Of a DNA stretch of 64,000 nt, positions 17,690-26,058 are shown in pieces; the first letter of the stretch is position 1, and every line of letters starts with the position of its first letter. Made by a program: the position numbers and the translations under genes. Source of the DNA: a virus. The stretch spans positions 1-64,000 of IMG/VR virus record IMGVR_UViG_3300047157_000243. One strand, written 5' to 3'. The notes beneath the pieces were generated by a model that ran no database searches, had not been told where the DNA came from, and worked only from the letters and a program-made list of their open reading frames with translations.

Positions 17690-18414
17690 GTAAATCTAAA
17701 GATAAAAATTCAATAGCACATTTATCTGATATTCATATTAGATACGGAAGTAGACACAAAGAGTATAAAGATGTTTTTCAAAGAACTATAGATGATTTAA
17801 TTGAAAAGTGTCCTAAAAGAATCGCTATAACGGGAGATTTGTTTCATATTAAAATAAATCTATCCCCTAATGCTTTGGAGTTAGCGGGGTGGTTTTTAAA
17901 AGAGTTGTCTAAAATAGCACCAGTTGATTTAATTTTGGGAAATCACGATTTGAATCTACAGTCTCTAGAGCAAGGAAATTCAATCGAACCAATAATAAAA
18001 TTGATTAGCGATGGTTATATAATTGAAAAAGGTGCAAAGAAACTGCCAAGTCATAATGGTGATGGAAATGGAATATTCTTTTTTTTACATAGTGGTTTTT
18101 ATAATATAAATGATGATATAGTTTATGGTATATACTCTTGCTTGGATAATGAAATTTTAACGCTTAAAACAAAGGATAAAAAAAAAACATACATTGCAAT
18201 GTACCACGGCCCAGTATATGGCTCTAGAGGTAATAATGGATATGAATTACACGATAGTGAATATATGATGAAGCTTAGTACTTTTAATAATTTTGACATT
18301 GTTATGTTGGGAGATATACATGAGCATCAAGCATTTTCTTTAAAGGCATCAGCAACAGAAAATGTCGCATACCCAGGCTCACTTATACAGCAAGATTATG
18401 GAGAAAACTATTGA
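17686..18414 (+). CDS. Mre11/SbcD/gp47-like nuclease, N-terminal part (frame ends early)
   Basis: ATG at 17686, overlapping the primase stop; a longer upstream start at 17647 would run inside the primase. Calcineurin-like phosphoesterase motifs are complete: SDIH (14-17), GDLFH (50-54), GNHD (85-88), MYHG (about 172-175), GDIHEH (209-214). The frame stops at SLIQQDYGENY, exactly where homologues continue with DKGY..WDL; that continuation (IDKGYIVWDL) lies in the +1 frame. I read this as the front of an Mre11-Rad50 polypeptide, with the frame changed by a +1 event or an indel around 18400-18414. Confidence 0.8.
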   Translation: MSKSKDKNSIAHLSDIHIRYGSRHKEYKDVFQRTIDDLIEKCPKRIAITGDLFHIKINLSPNALELAGWFLKELSKIAPVDLILGNHDLNLQSLEQGNSIEPIIKLISDGYIIEKGAKKLPSHNGDGNGIFFFLHSGFYNINDDIVYGIYSCLDNEILTLKTKDKKKTYIAMYHGPVYGSRGNNGYELHDSEYMMKLSTFNNFDIVMLGDIHEHQAFSLKASATENVAYPGSLIQQDYGENY

Positions 18415-21187
18415 CAAAGGTTATATTGTTTGGGATTTAAAAAGCAAAAGTTTTTCTAGAAAATTTATACCTAATGATTTTGGTTTTTCAAGTCTTCACA
18501 TCTCTAAAGGTGAATTATTTGAAGATAGGATAGAAGATTTAAAACTTTCTCACAATCCTAAAAAAACAAAAGTTTCTGTTACTTGGGAAACGTTTCAAGA
18601 AGATTACTCTGTAGAAAAAGAGAAGCAGATAGAAAGGTTGATAAAAAATAGGTATGGATGCGAGGTGATAAACGTTAATTGTAAGCACATAAGTAAGGAA
18701 GGCGAGATAGATGACATTAACATTGATGAAGATAAAGATTACTCAAAAATAGAAGAATTTGAGACTTTGTTGAAGAATTTTGTTGACAACAGCGAATATG
18801 ATAACGAGGAAGAGGTTTTAAATTTATCCAGAAAAATAGATGAAGAATTAAACCATTCTTCCGAAAAGGGAAAAAAGTGGTTTTTAAATAGTTTAGAAGT
18901 TTGGAATTTATTCGGATTTCCAGAAAGTAAAACAACTTTTAATTTCAACGAACTTTCTGGAGTTACTGGTATTTTTGGGAAAAACTTTAGCGGAAAAACC
19001 AATATCATTAGAGCTTTTGTTTGGATTGCTTATAGAAAAATGTTAGGAGGAGGAGAGGCCTACAGGTTGACAAATATGTACACAGAAAGCGACAAGGCTG
19101 GTGGTCGTATTTATTTAACTATTGATTCTCAAAAGTATTATATAGAAAGGACGGTTAAAGTTAGGACTAAAAAAGATGGAAGTCCTGACGTTTCTTATGG
19201 TGTTGAATACAAAATTCTAAAAGAAAATTCTGAAGGCAAAAAGACTTGGGTTTCAATAGATTCAGATAAAGCAGCAACCGAGAAAACTGAAAGAAATAAT
19301 ATTATAGTAGAATCAATAGGTACATTTGATGATTTCACCAAAACAGTACTACAAGCACAAGGAGGCGAAGGCAACTTTTTAGACATGAGCCAGCAGCCCA
19401 AAAATGATTTAATAAATAAATATCTTGGCCTTGAAGTGTTTAGAGATAGATATGAGTATGCAAAACGAATTTTTAATGACATAAAATCGAAACAAAAGTT
19501 TTTAGGAAACTCAAAAGAACATCAGGAATCTATTAAAAAAGAAGACGACTTAATAGAAGAAAATAATGTTTTATTAAAGAAGTATCAAACTGAAAGGGTG
19601 GATACAGACAAGTTGGTTGAATCTCAAGAATACAAAATTAGAGACTTAACAAAATCTATAATAAAAGTAGAAAATACAAAATATTCTGATATAGAATCTG
19701 CTAAAAAATCAATTGATAGCACAGTGGAGGCGTTGAATGAAAAGTTGGAACTAGAGTCAGAACTGACTAAATGGGTATCATCCAACTTCAAAAAAGAACT
19801 TCCAAAAGATTCTGCTTTAGGGCTTGTTAAAATTCAAGACAATCTCAAAACAGAAAGAAGTTTATTTGAATCAGAAAAAAAGGAATATACTTCTTTGAGT
19901 TCTTGGATTGATAATAATCAATTACAAAAAGATGTAGATATTGAGCCTGTCAAACAAAAGGTTTTAAGTACTGAATCAGCCTTGTTGAAATTAAAAAATA
20001 AATTAGAAATATCTAAAGGAAAAAAATGTCCGACATGTGGAAATGTAGAGCAAAAACCAGATTTAAACCTAGAAAAACAGTGTAACAAAGATATTGAAAG
20101 AGGTGAGAAGTTTTTGTTAGAAAGGCAAGATGAAATTAAAAATGCCAACCAAATTAGTAAACATAACATATTTTTTGGAAAACAAGAAAATAAGTTAGGC
20201 TCTTTTAAAAACTCTCTAAAAGAGCGTAAAATTAAGATAGATAATTTGAAGAAAGATTTAGAATTGTCTCAAAAAATTGATGTAATTACCAAGCATAATG
20301 ATTTAGTAGAATCTAAAAGTAGGTCTCTAGAAAAAGTAAAAGAAGATATTTTAATATTGAAAAAAACGATTGAAGATGTAGAAAAAGAAATTGACATACT
20401 AAAGTCTAATAAAGAATCAATTGAAAAAAATAGTGAAATAAACACTCAAATAAAACTAAATGAAGATGAGAAAAAATCTTTGAAACTTATAATAAATCAA
20501 TTAAATGAAAAAGTAACTTCCATTAAATCTGATATAAAAGTTTCTACAAGCAACAAAGAGAATTTGAAAGACAAAATTGAAACAATTAAGAAAGCGGAGT
20601 CTTCATATAGCAAATATGCTATTTACCTACAGGCTGTTCATAGAGATGGTATACCTGCTAGGATAATAAGACAAAAACTGCCTATAATAAATTATAAAAT
20701 TAACTCTATATTAAAAAATTTAGTTGACTTTAAAGTTGAAATGATTATAAAAAACAATGGAGATATAAAAGAATTCTTTTATTTTAATTCTTTGGAAAAA
20801 GATGCTTTGCCAATAAGCATGGCTTCAGGTGCACAAAAGTTTATAGGAAGTGTAGCAATAAGAGACTCTCTTCATTTTGTTAGCTCACTAACCAAACCAT
20901 CTCTGTGTATAATAGATGAAGGGTTTGGGGCTTTGGATGACGAATTGACTATAGCTATACAGTCTGTATTCTATTATTTAAAGGCTAAATATAAAAACAC
21001 ATGGATTATAACTCATAAAAATGAAATTAAAGATTTTGTTGATAATATAATTCAAGTATCTAAAAACAAATCAACATTAACAGAAGAACAATTAAAAGAA
21101 AATCCTAGAGCTGGGGTATCTGTTTTCGATTTAAATAATAGACATCAAAACAAAAACAAAGATATTTCTAAGGAAGTTTCTTTTTAA
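18362..21187 (+). CDS. Rad50/SbcC/gp46-like ATPase fused to the C-terminal part of the Mre11-like nuclease
   Basis: The frame is open from 18362, but its first residues are read out of frame over the Mre11 gene, so this is probably not a true start. Residues about 18-170 are the Mre11 C-terminal region (DKGYIVWDL, ...). Without any internal ATG it passes into a Rad50 ATPase: Walker A GIFGKNFSGKT (about 203-213), long coiled coils around a zinc hook CPTCG (about 555), an ABC signature ASGAQK (about 820), Walker B CIIDEGFGALDD (about 848-860) and an H-loop TWIITHK. The complex trims DNA ends for recombination; here both subunits seem to be one chain. Confidence 0.85.
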   Translation: MSHTQAHLYSKIMEKTIDKGYIVWDLKSKSFSRKFIPNDFGFSSLHISKGELFEDRIEDLKLSHNPKKTKVSVTWETFQEDYSVEKEKQIERLIKNRYGCEVINVNCKHISKEGEIDDINIDEDKDYSKIEEFETLLKNFVDNSEYDNEEEVLNLSRKIDEELNHSSEKGKKWFLNSLEVWNLFGFPESKTTFNFNELSGVTGIFGKNFSGKTNIIRAFVWIAYRKMLGGGEAYRLTNMYTESDKAGGRIYLTIDSQKYYIERTVKVRTKKDGSPDVSYGVEYKILKENSEGKKTWVSIDSDKAATEKTERNNIIVESIGTFDDFTKTVLQAQGGEGNFLDMSQQPKNDLINKYLGLEVFRDRYEYAKRIFNDIKSKQKFLGNSKEHQESIKKEDDLIEENNVLLKKYQTERVDTDKLVESQEYKIRDLTKSIIKVENTKYSDIESAKKSIDSTVEALNEKLELESELTKWVSSNFKKELPKDSALGLVKIQDNLKTERSLFESEKKEYTSLSSWIDNNQLQKDVDIEPVKQKVLSTESALLKLKNKLEISKGKKCPTCGNVEQKPDLNLEKQCNKDIERGEKFLLERQDEIKNANQISKHNIFFGKQENKLGSFKNSLKERKIKIDNLKKDLELSQKIDVITKHNDLVESKSRSLEKVKEDILILKKTIEDVEKEIDILKSNKESIEKNSEINTQIKLNEDEKKSLKLIINQLNEKVTSIKSDIKVSTSNKENLKDKIETIKKAESSYSKYAIYLQAVHRDGIPARIIRQKLPIINYKINSILKNLVDFKVEMIIKNNGDIKEFFYFNSLEKDALPISMASGAQKFIGSVAIRDSLHFVSSLTKPSLCIIDEGFGALDDELTIAIQSVFYYLKAKYKNTWIITHKNEIKDFVDNIIQVSKNKSTLTEEQLKENPRAGVSVFDLNNRHQNKNKDISKEVSF

Positions 21188-21780
21188 ATTCTAGTCTCTG
21201 GATTTTCGTATGGTTGCTCTAAATCCCTAGCGCCAGCTTCTTTAAACCTTCTTACTTTAGACCTTAATTCTCCTGCTTCCTTTTGTTTTTCTAAAAATTG
21301 TTTTTGATACTGCTGCGCTTTAGTCAGTTTAAAACTTACTTCAACAGTGCTCATCCCTCTGTCGTTTGGGTTGTATTTTTCTGGGTTGAAGTCAAAGAAG
21401 TCCCCAGTAAACCACATGCCTCTAATGTTGCTAGCCTTAAAAAGTCTCCAAACATTTTTAGCTTCTGCACTACGAACATTTATAGACTTAGATTCAGATT
21501 CTGATTGACCAACCTTATGAACGGCTCTTATAACACGATTCCCAGCTTTAGACATTCCCATAGCAACAGGATATATTAGCCTATACTTACCAGAAGGTGC
21601 TATCATATCATCTCCTTTATATAATATTCCAACTTCTCTTCCTTGAAGTATTGCTTGAGTCATCAAATCTACATTAAAAGGAATCCTAGTGTTGCTTGCA
21701 GTAAAATTATCTACATTCTCTTTTATAGCTATACCAGCTAGTTTCTGAGCTCTTTTTATATAAGATTCAGATAAAATCAT
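21184..21780 (-). CDS. WYL-like domain protein with N-terminal SESY tag
   Basis: 198 residues, ATG at 21780. Residues 1-18, MILSESYIKRAQKLAGIA, are the short tag shared with other genes here. From about 45 the order GREVGILYKG, KYRLIYPVAMGMSKAGNRVI, NVWRLFKASNIRGM, YNPNDRGMSTVEV resembles WYL-type phage proteins (a small beta-barrel with a WRLF strand). The C-terminus is a basic helix. It overlaps the following gene by 4 nt and converges on the Rad50 gene. The role is unknown; the tag suggests a virion protein. Confidence 0.55.
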   Translation of the reverse strand: MILSESYIKRAQKLAGIAIKENVDNFTASNTRIPFNVDLMTQAILQGREVGILYKGDDMIAPSGKYRLIYPVAMGMSKAGNRVIRAVHKVGQSESESKSINVRSAEAKNVWRLFKASNIRGMWFTGDFFDFNPEKYNPNDRGMSTVEVSFKLTKAQQYQKQFLEKQKEAGELRSKVRRFKEAGARDLEQPYENPETRI

Positions 21781-22931
21781 TTTTTCTTTTTCTTGGCTTT
21801 CGATTTCTTTGCTTTAGCCCACAAATCGGCATCTGCTTTTCTAGCGCCTCCAGAGCCAGTAATAAAACTATTTACGCGACCCATAGCCCACTGATTTTGC
21901 GCAACCCCAGGCCTGTGACCAGTTCTCCACGCAGCCATACCTCTGTTATACACTTGCTTTAATATAGTAAAAGATATGCCAGAAGATTTGGCTTTACTCT
22001 TTAATCCTTTATCATTATTTTTAGATTCTTTTATAACATCTTGACTGCTTGGCATTATAGATATTCCATATTTTTTATTAAGAATCTTTTCTAATGCAAT
22101 AGGTATAGCCATTGAAACTGAGCCTAAAGCCATTACACCAATTATTTTACCTAAGTCTTTTGATTGTTCTTTTAAAAACTTTATTTCCTCTTTCGTAACA
22201 TCTTTTTTCGCAAGTATTTTTTTGCATATTTTAAATGCCTGAACAGTTTCCTTTTTCTCTCTTGAAGCAGCCTCTTTAAACTTATTAAAAGAATCAACCA
22301 GCTTATTTTTTTTATCTTTTATTAATTTGTTAAATCCTTCGCCATACATTTTTTTATAAGCCAAAGTCGCGTCACTTTTTTTTGTATTTTCACCCTTATC
22401 AGCTTTCCATTGCTTAGTGTATGCAGAAGGGTCAGATGACTTTTTGTGAGCAAACTTATCTATCTCTTTTTTCATTTGAGACCTTTTGTTCTTAGACTTA
22501 GATGTAAGATATTTGCCAGCTACTTTTCTTCCTTTTTTTGTTCTAGAGTCTTTACCTCTATTTTCTAAAAATAGACTTAATGTTTCTGATATAATTTTTT
22601 GTAAATTGATTTCAATATTAGATAAGTCCGTTTTATAAATTTTTACTTCCAAATCTCCACTACCTTTTATTAGTCTATGAAACTTTTCTGACTCTATAAA
22701 TATCGGTCTTTCAGGAGTTAAATTTTGCGGAATTTCGTTATCTATTTGTATTTGCCAATCACTTTCGTGCAAAGGGAATATAATTCTATCTTCCTTATCT
22801 CTATGCCAAACCAACTCGTTTTCATTTAATGAATTAGAAAAATTTCTAACAACAAACTTCCCATCTTTATTTTCATCAAACGGTAAGTTGTTTTTTTTAC
22901 TTTTATTACTTTCTTCCATTTCTACCACCAT
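21777..22931 (-). CDS. Multidomain protein: cupin-like N-terminus, DUF5824-like C-terminus
   Basis: 384 residues from the ATG at 22931 (alternative ATG at 22919). Residues about 25-100 read FVVRNFS.....ELVWHRDKEDR, WQIQIDNEIPQNL and HRLIKGSGDLEVKIY, a cupin-like pattern found in marine phage proteins. Then comes a tag-like helix (QKIISETLSLFLENRGK), a Lys-rich region, a hydrophobic segment (about 245-270) and a C-terminal SSGISFTILKQVYNRG / AAWRTGHRPGV / MGRVNSFITG signature that I associate with DUF5824. It ends in poly-Lys. It is translationally coupled with its neighbours and probably a virion protein. Confidence 0.55.
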   Translation of the reverse strand: MVVEMEESNKSKKNNLPFDENKDGKFVVRNFSNSLNENELVWHRDKEDRIIFPLHESDWQIQIDNEIPQNLTPERPIFIESEKFHRLIKGSGDLEVKIYKTDLSNIEINLQKIISETLSLFLENRGKDSRTKKGRKVAGKYLTSKSKNKRSQMKKEIDKFAHKKSSDPSAYTKQWKADKGENTKKSDATLAYKKMYGEGFNKLIKDKKNKLVDSFNKFKEAASREKKETVQAFKICKKILAKKDVTKEEIKFLKEQSKDLGKIIGVMALGSVSMAIPIALEKILNKKYGISIMPSSQDVIKESKNNDKGLKSKAKSSGISFTILKQVYNRGMAAWRTGHRPGVAQNQWAMGRVNSFITGSGGARKADADLWAKAKKSKAKKKKK

Positions 22932-23542
22932 TTACCTTCTCCACTTAAGCCTAGCATTTTTGCATATCTAGGTAGTCTACAAGACCAGTAGCCAGGCATA
23001 GTTTTATCGTTCTTTGTTTTACAATTGTGCCTATCAGCAAATCTTTTTCTCGCATCAGAGTCTTTTAATTTAACTGCTAATTTACCCCCTCCATCTTTGG
23101 CTCCAAATGAAACTTTAACAACCTTTCCAGTAGAAGGGTCTTTTACAAATACATAAAACTTTTTGCTACCCCCTCTTTTAGGTTTGTTTAATTTTACTTT
23201 TTTGCCTTTGTATTTAGCTTCATCTAATTTAGAAAAATTTTCTTCAAATGGCAAATCTAAAATAACAACTTGACCTCTATATTCACCTGTTAGACCAGCA
23301 TCACTTTTAATAATACCCTCATCACACTCACAAAGTACAATAGAGTCCCTATTGTATAATGACCTAACTTCTTTTATTAAGTTCATGTGTTTATCTGAAG
23401 CATATCTATATATTGAGTTGTGAACGCTTATATCATTATCTATATGATATTTTAACTCATAACTTATATCGGATTTAGACTCTTTAATAATCATAATTTC
23501 CTTAAGCTCAGTTTCTAATATTTCTGATATAAATTTTTTCAT
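22922..23542 (-). CDS. Tagged phage protein with a conserved KFYVFVKDP / GYWSC C-terminal domain
   Basis: 206 residues, ATG at 23542. The N-terminus MKKFISEILETELKEIMIIK is a charged amphipathic tag with (L/I)xE sites. The last about 95 residues, with GKKVKLNKPKRGGSKKFYVF, VKVSFGAKDGGG, DARKRFADRHNC and GYWSCRLPRYAKM, match a domain I recall from T4-like and marine phage structural or maturation proteins; I cannot name it with certainty. Two TATTTAT elements lie 7 and 23 nt upstream. It leads a three-gene minus-strand run with overlaps. Confidence 0.55.
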   Translation of the reverse strand: MKKFISEILETELKEIMIIKESKSDISYELKYHIDNDISVHNSIYRYASDKHMNLIKEVRSLYNRDSIVLCECDEGIIKSDAGLTGEYRGQVVILDLPFEENFSKLDEAKYKGKKVKLNKPKRGGSKKFYVFVKDPSTGKVVKVSFGAKDGGGKLAVKLKDSDARKRFADRHNCKTKNDKTMPGYWSCRLPRYAKMLGLSGEGKWW

Positions 23543-23549
23543 TTACTTT

Positions 23550-23572
23550 ATAAATAATCTATTAGATAAATA
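23550..23572 (-). promoter_or_regulatory. Two TATTTAT elements before the tagged minus-strand trio
   Basis: Minus-strand TATTTAT at 23550-23556 and at 23566-23572, 7 and 23 nt upstream of the ATG at 23542. The outer copy is one base short of abutting the TTG of the divergent early-type promoter at 23574, so the two directions share about 60 bp. Confidence 0.45.
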
Positions 23573-23573
23573 G

Positions 23574-23604
23574 TTGGAATTTTATAAAAATTTTGATATA
23601 TTGC
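23574..23604 (+). promoter_or_regulatory. Early-type promoter TTG-N20-TATATTGC
   Basis: TTG (23574-23576), 20 nt, TATATTGC (23597-23604). An ATG follows immediately at 23605 and another at 23614. A start site about 5-7 nt after the -7 box favours the second, with a near-leaderless mRNA. Confidence 0.55.
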
Positions 23605-23613
23605 ATGATTATA

Positions 23614-24465
23614 ATGTCATCTTCTAAAATTACAAAAATAAGTTATTCTGCATACTCTTTATATAAGAATTGTGGACATAGGTATTATCTGGAGAATATA
23701 ATAGAAGCTCCTGATTTCATACCTTCTATATACGCCTACTTTGGAGATGCTATGCACGATTCATTAAGGAAGGGTGTAGAGCACAGTCTGAATGAAGAAG
23801 AGAGAATAAATAATTTTATTTATGTATTCAAAAAGTTGGTGATGGATAATTTACAAAACCACTCAGAATTTGCAAAATTAAAAGAGTTTACAGAACAAGG
23901 AATAGAGATACTTAAGATAGTACCTACCGAAAGGCTGTCTGAAAAATATATTTTTATAGGTGCGGAAGAGTTGGTTGTAGAGTCTATGTATAAAAATTAC
24001 TCTTTTATTGGATTTATAGATTTAATTCTAAAAAATAAACTAACTGGTAAATACGTAATAATAGATTGGAAGACATCAACATTCCCTTGGGATGTCAAGC
24101 AAAAAAAGTCTGATAAAACATTTATTTCTCAAATGATGTTTTACAAGTATTTTTATGCCTTGAAAAAAAATATACCACTACAAGATGTAGATTGTAAATA
24201 TGTTGTATTAAACAGACTTAAGAAATCAGGTGATAAAGGTGGATATGGTGCAATTCAAAATGTAGAAATAGACACCGATGAGTCAGCTATGGAAGAGGCG
24301 TTAGAAGATTTGGCTAAAATAACTAGAGATATTTTTATTAAAAAAGTTTTTACTAAAGCAAAATTGGAAAAGAGGAAAGACTCTTGCAAATACTGCCCTT
24401 TTAATAAAAATTATAAATTGTGTAATGACGAAAAAAAACAAGAGCTAGATTTAGTTACCGCCTAG
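23614..24465 (+). CDS. PD-(D/E)XK nuclease, RecB/Cas4-like
   Basis: About 283 residues from the ATG at 23614 (alternative ATG at 23605). The N-terminal YSAYSLYKNCGHRYYLE is the usual first helix with a Cys. FGDAMHDSLRKG follows; the core has FIGFIDLILKN then YVIIDWKTS (the D...DWK of PD-(D/E)XK), a QMMFYKYFYAL helix, and C-terminal Cys residues in SCKYCPFN...LC that could bind an Fe-S cluster together with the N-terminal Cys. Such enzymes process DNA ends in recombination and replication. It converges with, and overlaps by 15 nt, the tagged gene ending at 24451. Confidence 0.8.
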   Translation: MSSSKITKISYSAYSLYKNCGHRYYLENIIEAPDFIPSIYAYFGDAMHDSLRKGVEHSLNEEERINNFIYVFKKLVMDNLQNHSEFAKLKEFTEQGIEILKIVPTERLSEKYIFIGAEELVVESMYKNYSFIGFIDLILKNKLTGKYVIIDWKTSTFPWDVKQKKSDKTFISQMMFYKYFYALKKNIPLQDVDCKYVVLNRLKKSGDKGGYGAIQNVEIDTDESAMEEALEDLAKITRDIFIKKVFTKAKLEKRKDSCKYCPFNKNYKLCNDEKKQELDLVTA

Positions 24466-24987
24466 CTTTTGAAAGTTTTTCCAATTATAAGCTCTTTTCA
24501 ATTTTTGGTATTTTTTATCTATACCTTTCACCCCTTCTTTATCTAAGTCGCCCTCATCTGCGGTTTCGTCTTTTTTTTCTGAATACCCCTTTTGTACCTT
24601 TAGGTCATAATCACTTTGAAACCAAAAATCTTCATCATCTGGATTGTAACTTCTCTTAAAATCTTTAGGTACAAATATTTGATTAAAAATATCCATGTAT
24701 ATATCAGATGCTGGAGTTGTGTCATTTGGCCCTGGTCCAACATTTTCATTAATAGAATTTTTATATTTTTTATCCCAAGCAACTTCTAAGCTTCCGTATT
24801 TTTTAACCATCCACTCTTTAAGGTCTTCTATTCTAAATTGGCCTTGTTCAGAATCAAATCCACAGACATGACATAAATTAGGGTCTGCATCTTTCTTTTC
24901 CTTTTCCCAACTATGATAGCAATTGTCACAAACAAGCAACCCAGACAGTTTTTTTAATCTATTTTTATATGATTCACTTAATAGCAT
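24451..24987 (-). CDS. SESY-tagged protein with a zinc ribbon
   Basis: 178 residues, ATG at 24987. The tag MLLSESYKNRLKKLSGLL covers residues 1-18. It is followed directly by a four-cysteine zinc ribbon, CDNCYHSW then LCHVCGFD (about 20-44). The rest is acidic and not recognised, with another (I)NEN segment near 80. The next upstream gene has the same tag at its N-terminus and lies 2 nt away. I infer a small virion protein with a DNA- or protein-binding zinc module. Confidence 0.55.
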   Translation of the reverse strand: MLLSESYKNRLKKLSGLLVCDNCYHSWEKEKKDADPNLCHVCGFDSEQGQFRIEDLKEWMVKKYGSLEVAWDKKYKNSINENVGPGPNDTTPASDIYMDIFNQIFVPKDFKRSYNPDDEDFWFQSDYDLKVQKGYSEKKDETADEGDLDKEGVKGIDKKYQKLKRAYNWKNFQKLGGN

Positions 24988-24989
24988 TT

Positions 24990-25367
24990 TTATAATTCTG
25001 AAATTTTAATACTATCTCCGCTTATCTCTACTTTAAAAGTAGAAGGACAAACGTTTTCTAAATATCTCTTATAAGTTTCTAAAGAATTATTTTTATAATT
25101 TAATTCTTGGTCTACTTCTATTTGTTTTATTTTAAAACTTTCTTTGTCTTTTGGCTTCTTCCAATTTATTACATTTTTAGTATTTGAATTTTTAAGAAAA
25201 TCTAATTCATCAGTAAAATGCCAAACCACCTCCCCAGAAGCCCTTTTGTAAAACACATCTCCTCCAATGTCTCTGACTTGGTATTCGTATTGAATCACAT
25301 TTGTTGCCTCCGACAAAATGCCAGACAGTTGCATCATTCTTCCTTTATAAGATTCAGATAAATTCAC
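24990..25367 (-). CDS. SESY-tagged small protein
   Basis: From a GTG at 25367 the protein begins MNLSESYKGRMMQLSGIL, in register with the tags of the two other genes on this strand; the longer frame from a TTG at 25400 would bury the tag. This alignment decides the start. 125 residues; after the tag a beta-rich domain with YEYQVRDIGGDVFYKR and GEVVWHFTDE. No known family. A TATTTAT element lies 22 nt upstream. Confidence 0.6.
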   Translation of the reverse strand: MNLSESYKGRMMQLSGILSEATNVIQYEYQVRDIGGDVFYKRASGEVVWHFTDELDFLKNSNTKNVINWKKPKDKESFKIKQIEVDQELNYKNNSLETYKRYLENVCPSTFKVEISGDSIKISEL

Positions 25368-25389
25368 ACTATTTAAACTAAAGTTTATT

Positions 25390-25396
25390 ATAAATA
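25390..25396 (-). promoter_or_regulatory. TATTTAT element before the SESY-tagged pair
   Basis: Minus-strand TATTTAT in the context GATATTTATAATAA, 22 nt upstream of the GTG at 25367. Confidence 0.45.
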
Positions 25397-25442
25397 TCAA
25401 TAAACTTTACTTTTATCATTCTTAAGTTAAATTGTTTTTATA

Positions 25443-25733
25443 ATGCACACAAGAAGTCAGATAATTAATAACCAAAAACACTTTTCATATGAGATAAAAA
25501 AGTGGTTAAAAAATGACTTTTCTAACTCAAGAAAAGAGTTGAAAAAAATAGACACATACGACCAAGACATTATAGAGGCAAAAAAAGAATTAGAAATAAA
25601 GTTTCAAAATATAAAACTAGAAAAAGAAATAAAAAATTTTTTTATAAACGAAACAAATATATACCCTAAATTTTACGCTTGGTGGGACGAGCATAGTGAA
25701 AAAGTAGAAATATTTTTATATGAAAGCAAATAG
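25443..25733 (+). CDS. Hypothetical protein (96 aa), start of the endolysin operon
   Basis: ATG at 25443. Highly charged, probably all-helical. A C-terminal NIYPKFYAWWDEHSEKVEIF segment has a W-W pair. Not recognised. It overlaps the next gene by 14 nt, and a TAAATTGT box lies just before it. Six co-directional, overlapping genes follow, including the amidase. Confidence 0.5.
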   Translation: MHTRSQIINNQKHFSYEIKKWLKNDFSNSRKELKKIDTYDQDIIEAKKELEIKFQNIKLEKEIKNFFINETNIYPKFYAWWDEHSEKVEIFLYESK

Positions 25734-26058
25734 AAAAAATACCAACAATGTTTTAATAGATTTAGCATACAAAGGTTCAATAAATGAATTTGAAGAGTTT
25801 TATGGATTTTCAGTAACATATCAAGAGCTTGAACAGCAAAGTTATATTGAGTTCAAAGAAATTATGTTTGAAACAGTAAATTCTAAAATAAAATTTAGAA
25901 AATACGGAAGAATAGGTAAAGTGTTGACTGTTAGAGCTGAGATGTATGATGAAGAAATTGAATTATTTGAAAATTTAATACAAAATAATAAGATTAAGAC
26001 TATTTATGATTGGATAGTAAAAGATGTTACAATTATAAAAGAAGAAGAATATGAGTAA
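25720..26058 (+). CDS. Hypothetical protein (112 aa)
   Basis: ATG at 25720 inside the end of the previous gene; ends overlapping the next start. Mixed helix/strand with an RKYGRIGKVLTVRAEMYDEE strand pair in the centre. No known motif. Its place in an overlapping operon with tagged proteins and an amidase suggests a virion or lysis-linked role. Confidence 0.5.
   Translation: MKANRKNTNNVLIDLAYKGSINEFEEFYGFSVTYQELEQQSYIEFKEIMFETVNSKIKFRKYGRIGKVLTVRAEMYDEEIELFENLIQNNKIKTIYDWIVKDVTIIKEEEYE

Noticed and set aside
18717-20169. Minus-strand frames within the Rad50 gene
   Set aside because: Shadows of a well-supported ATPase gene on the plus strand; no upstream signals.
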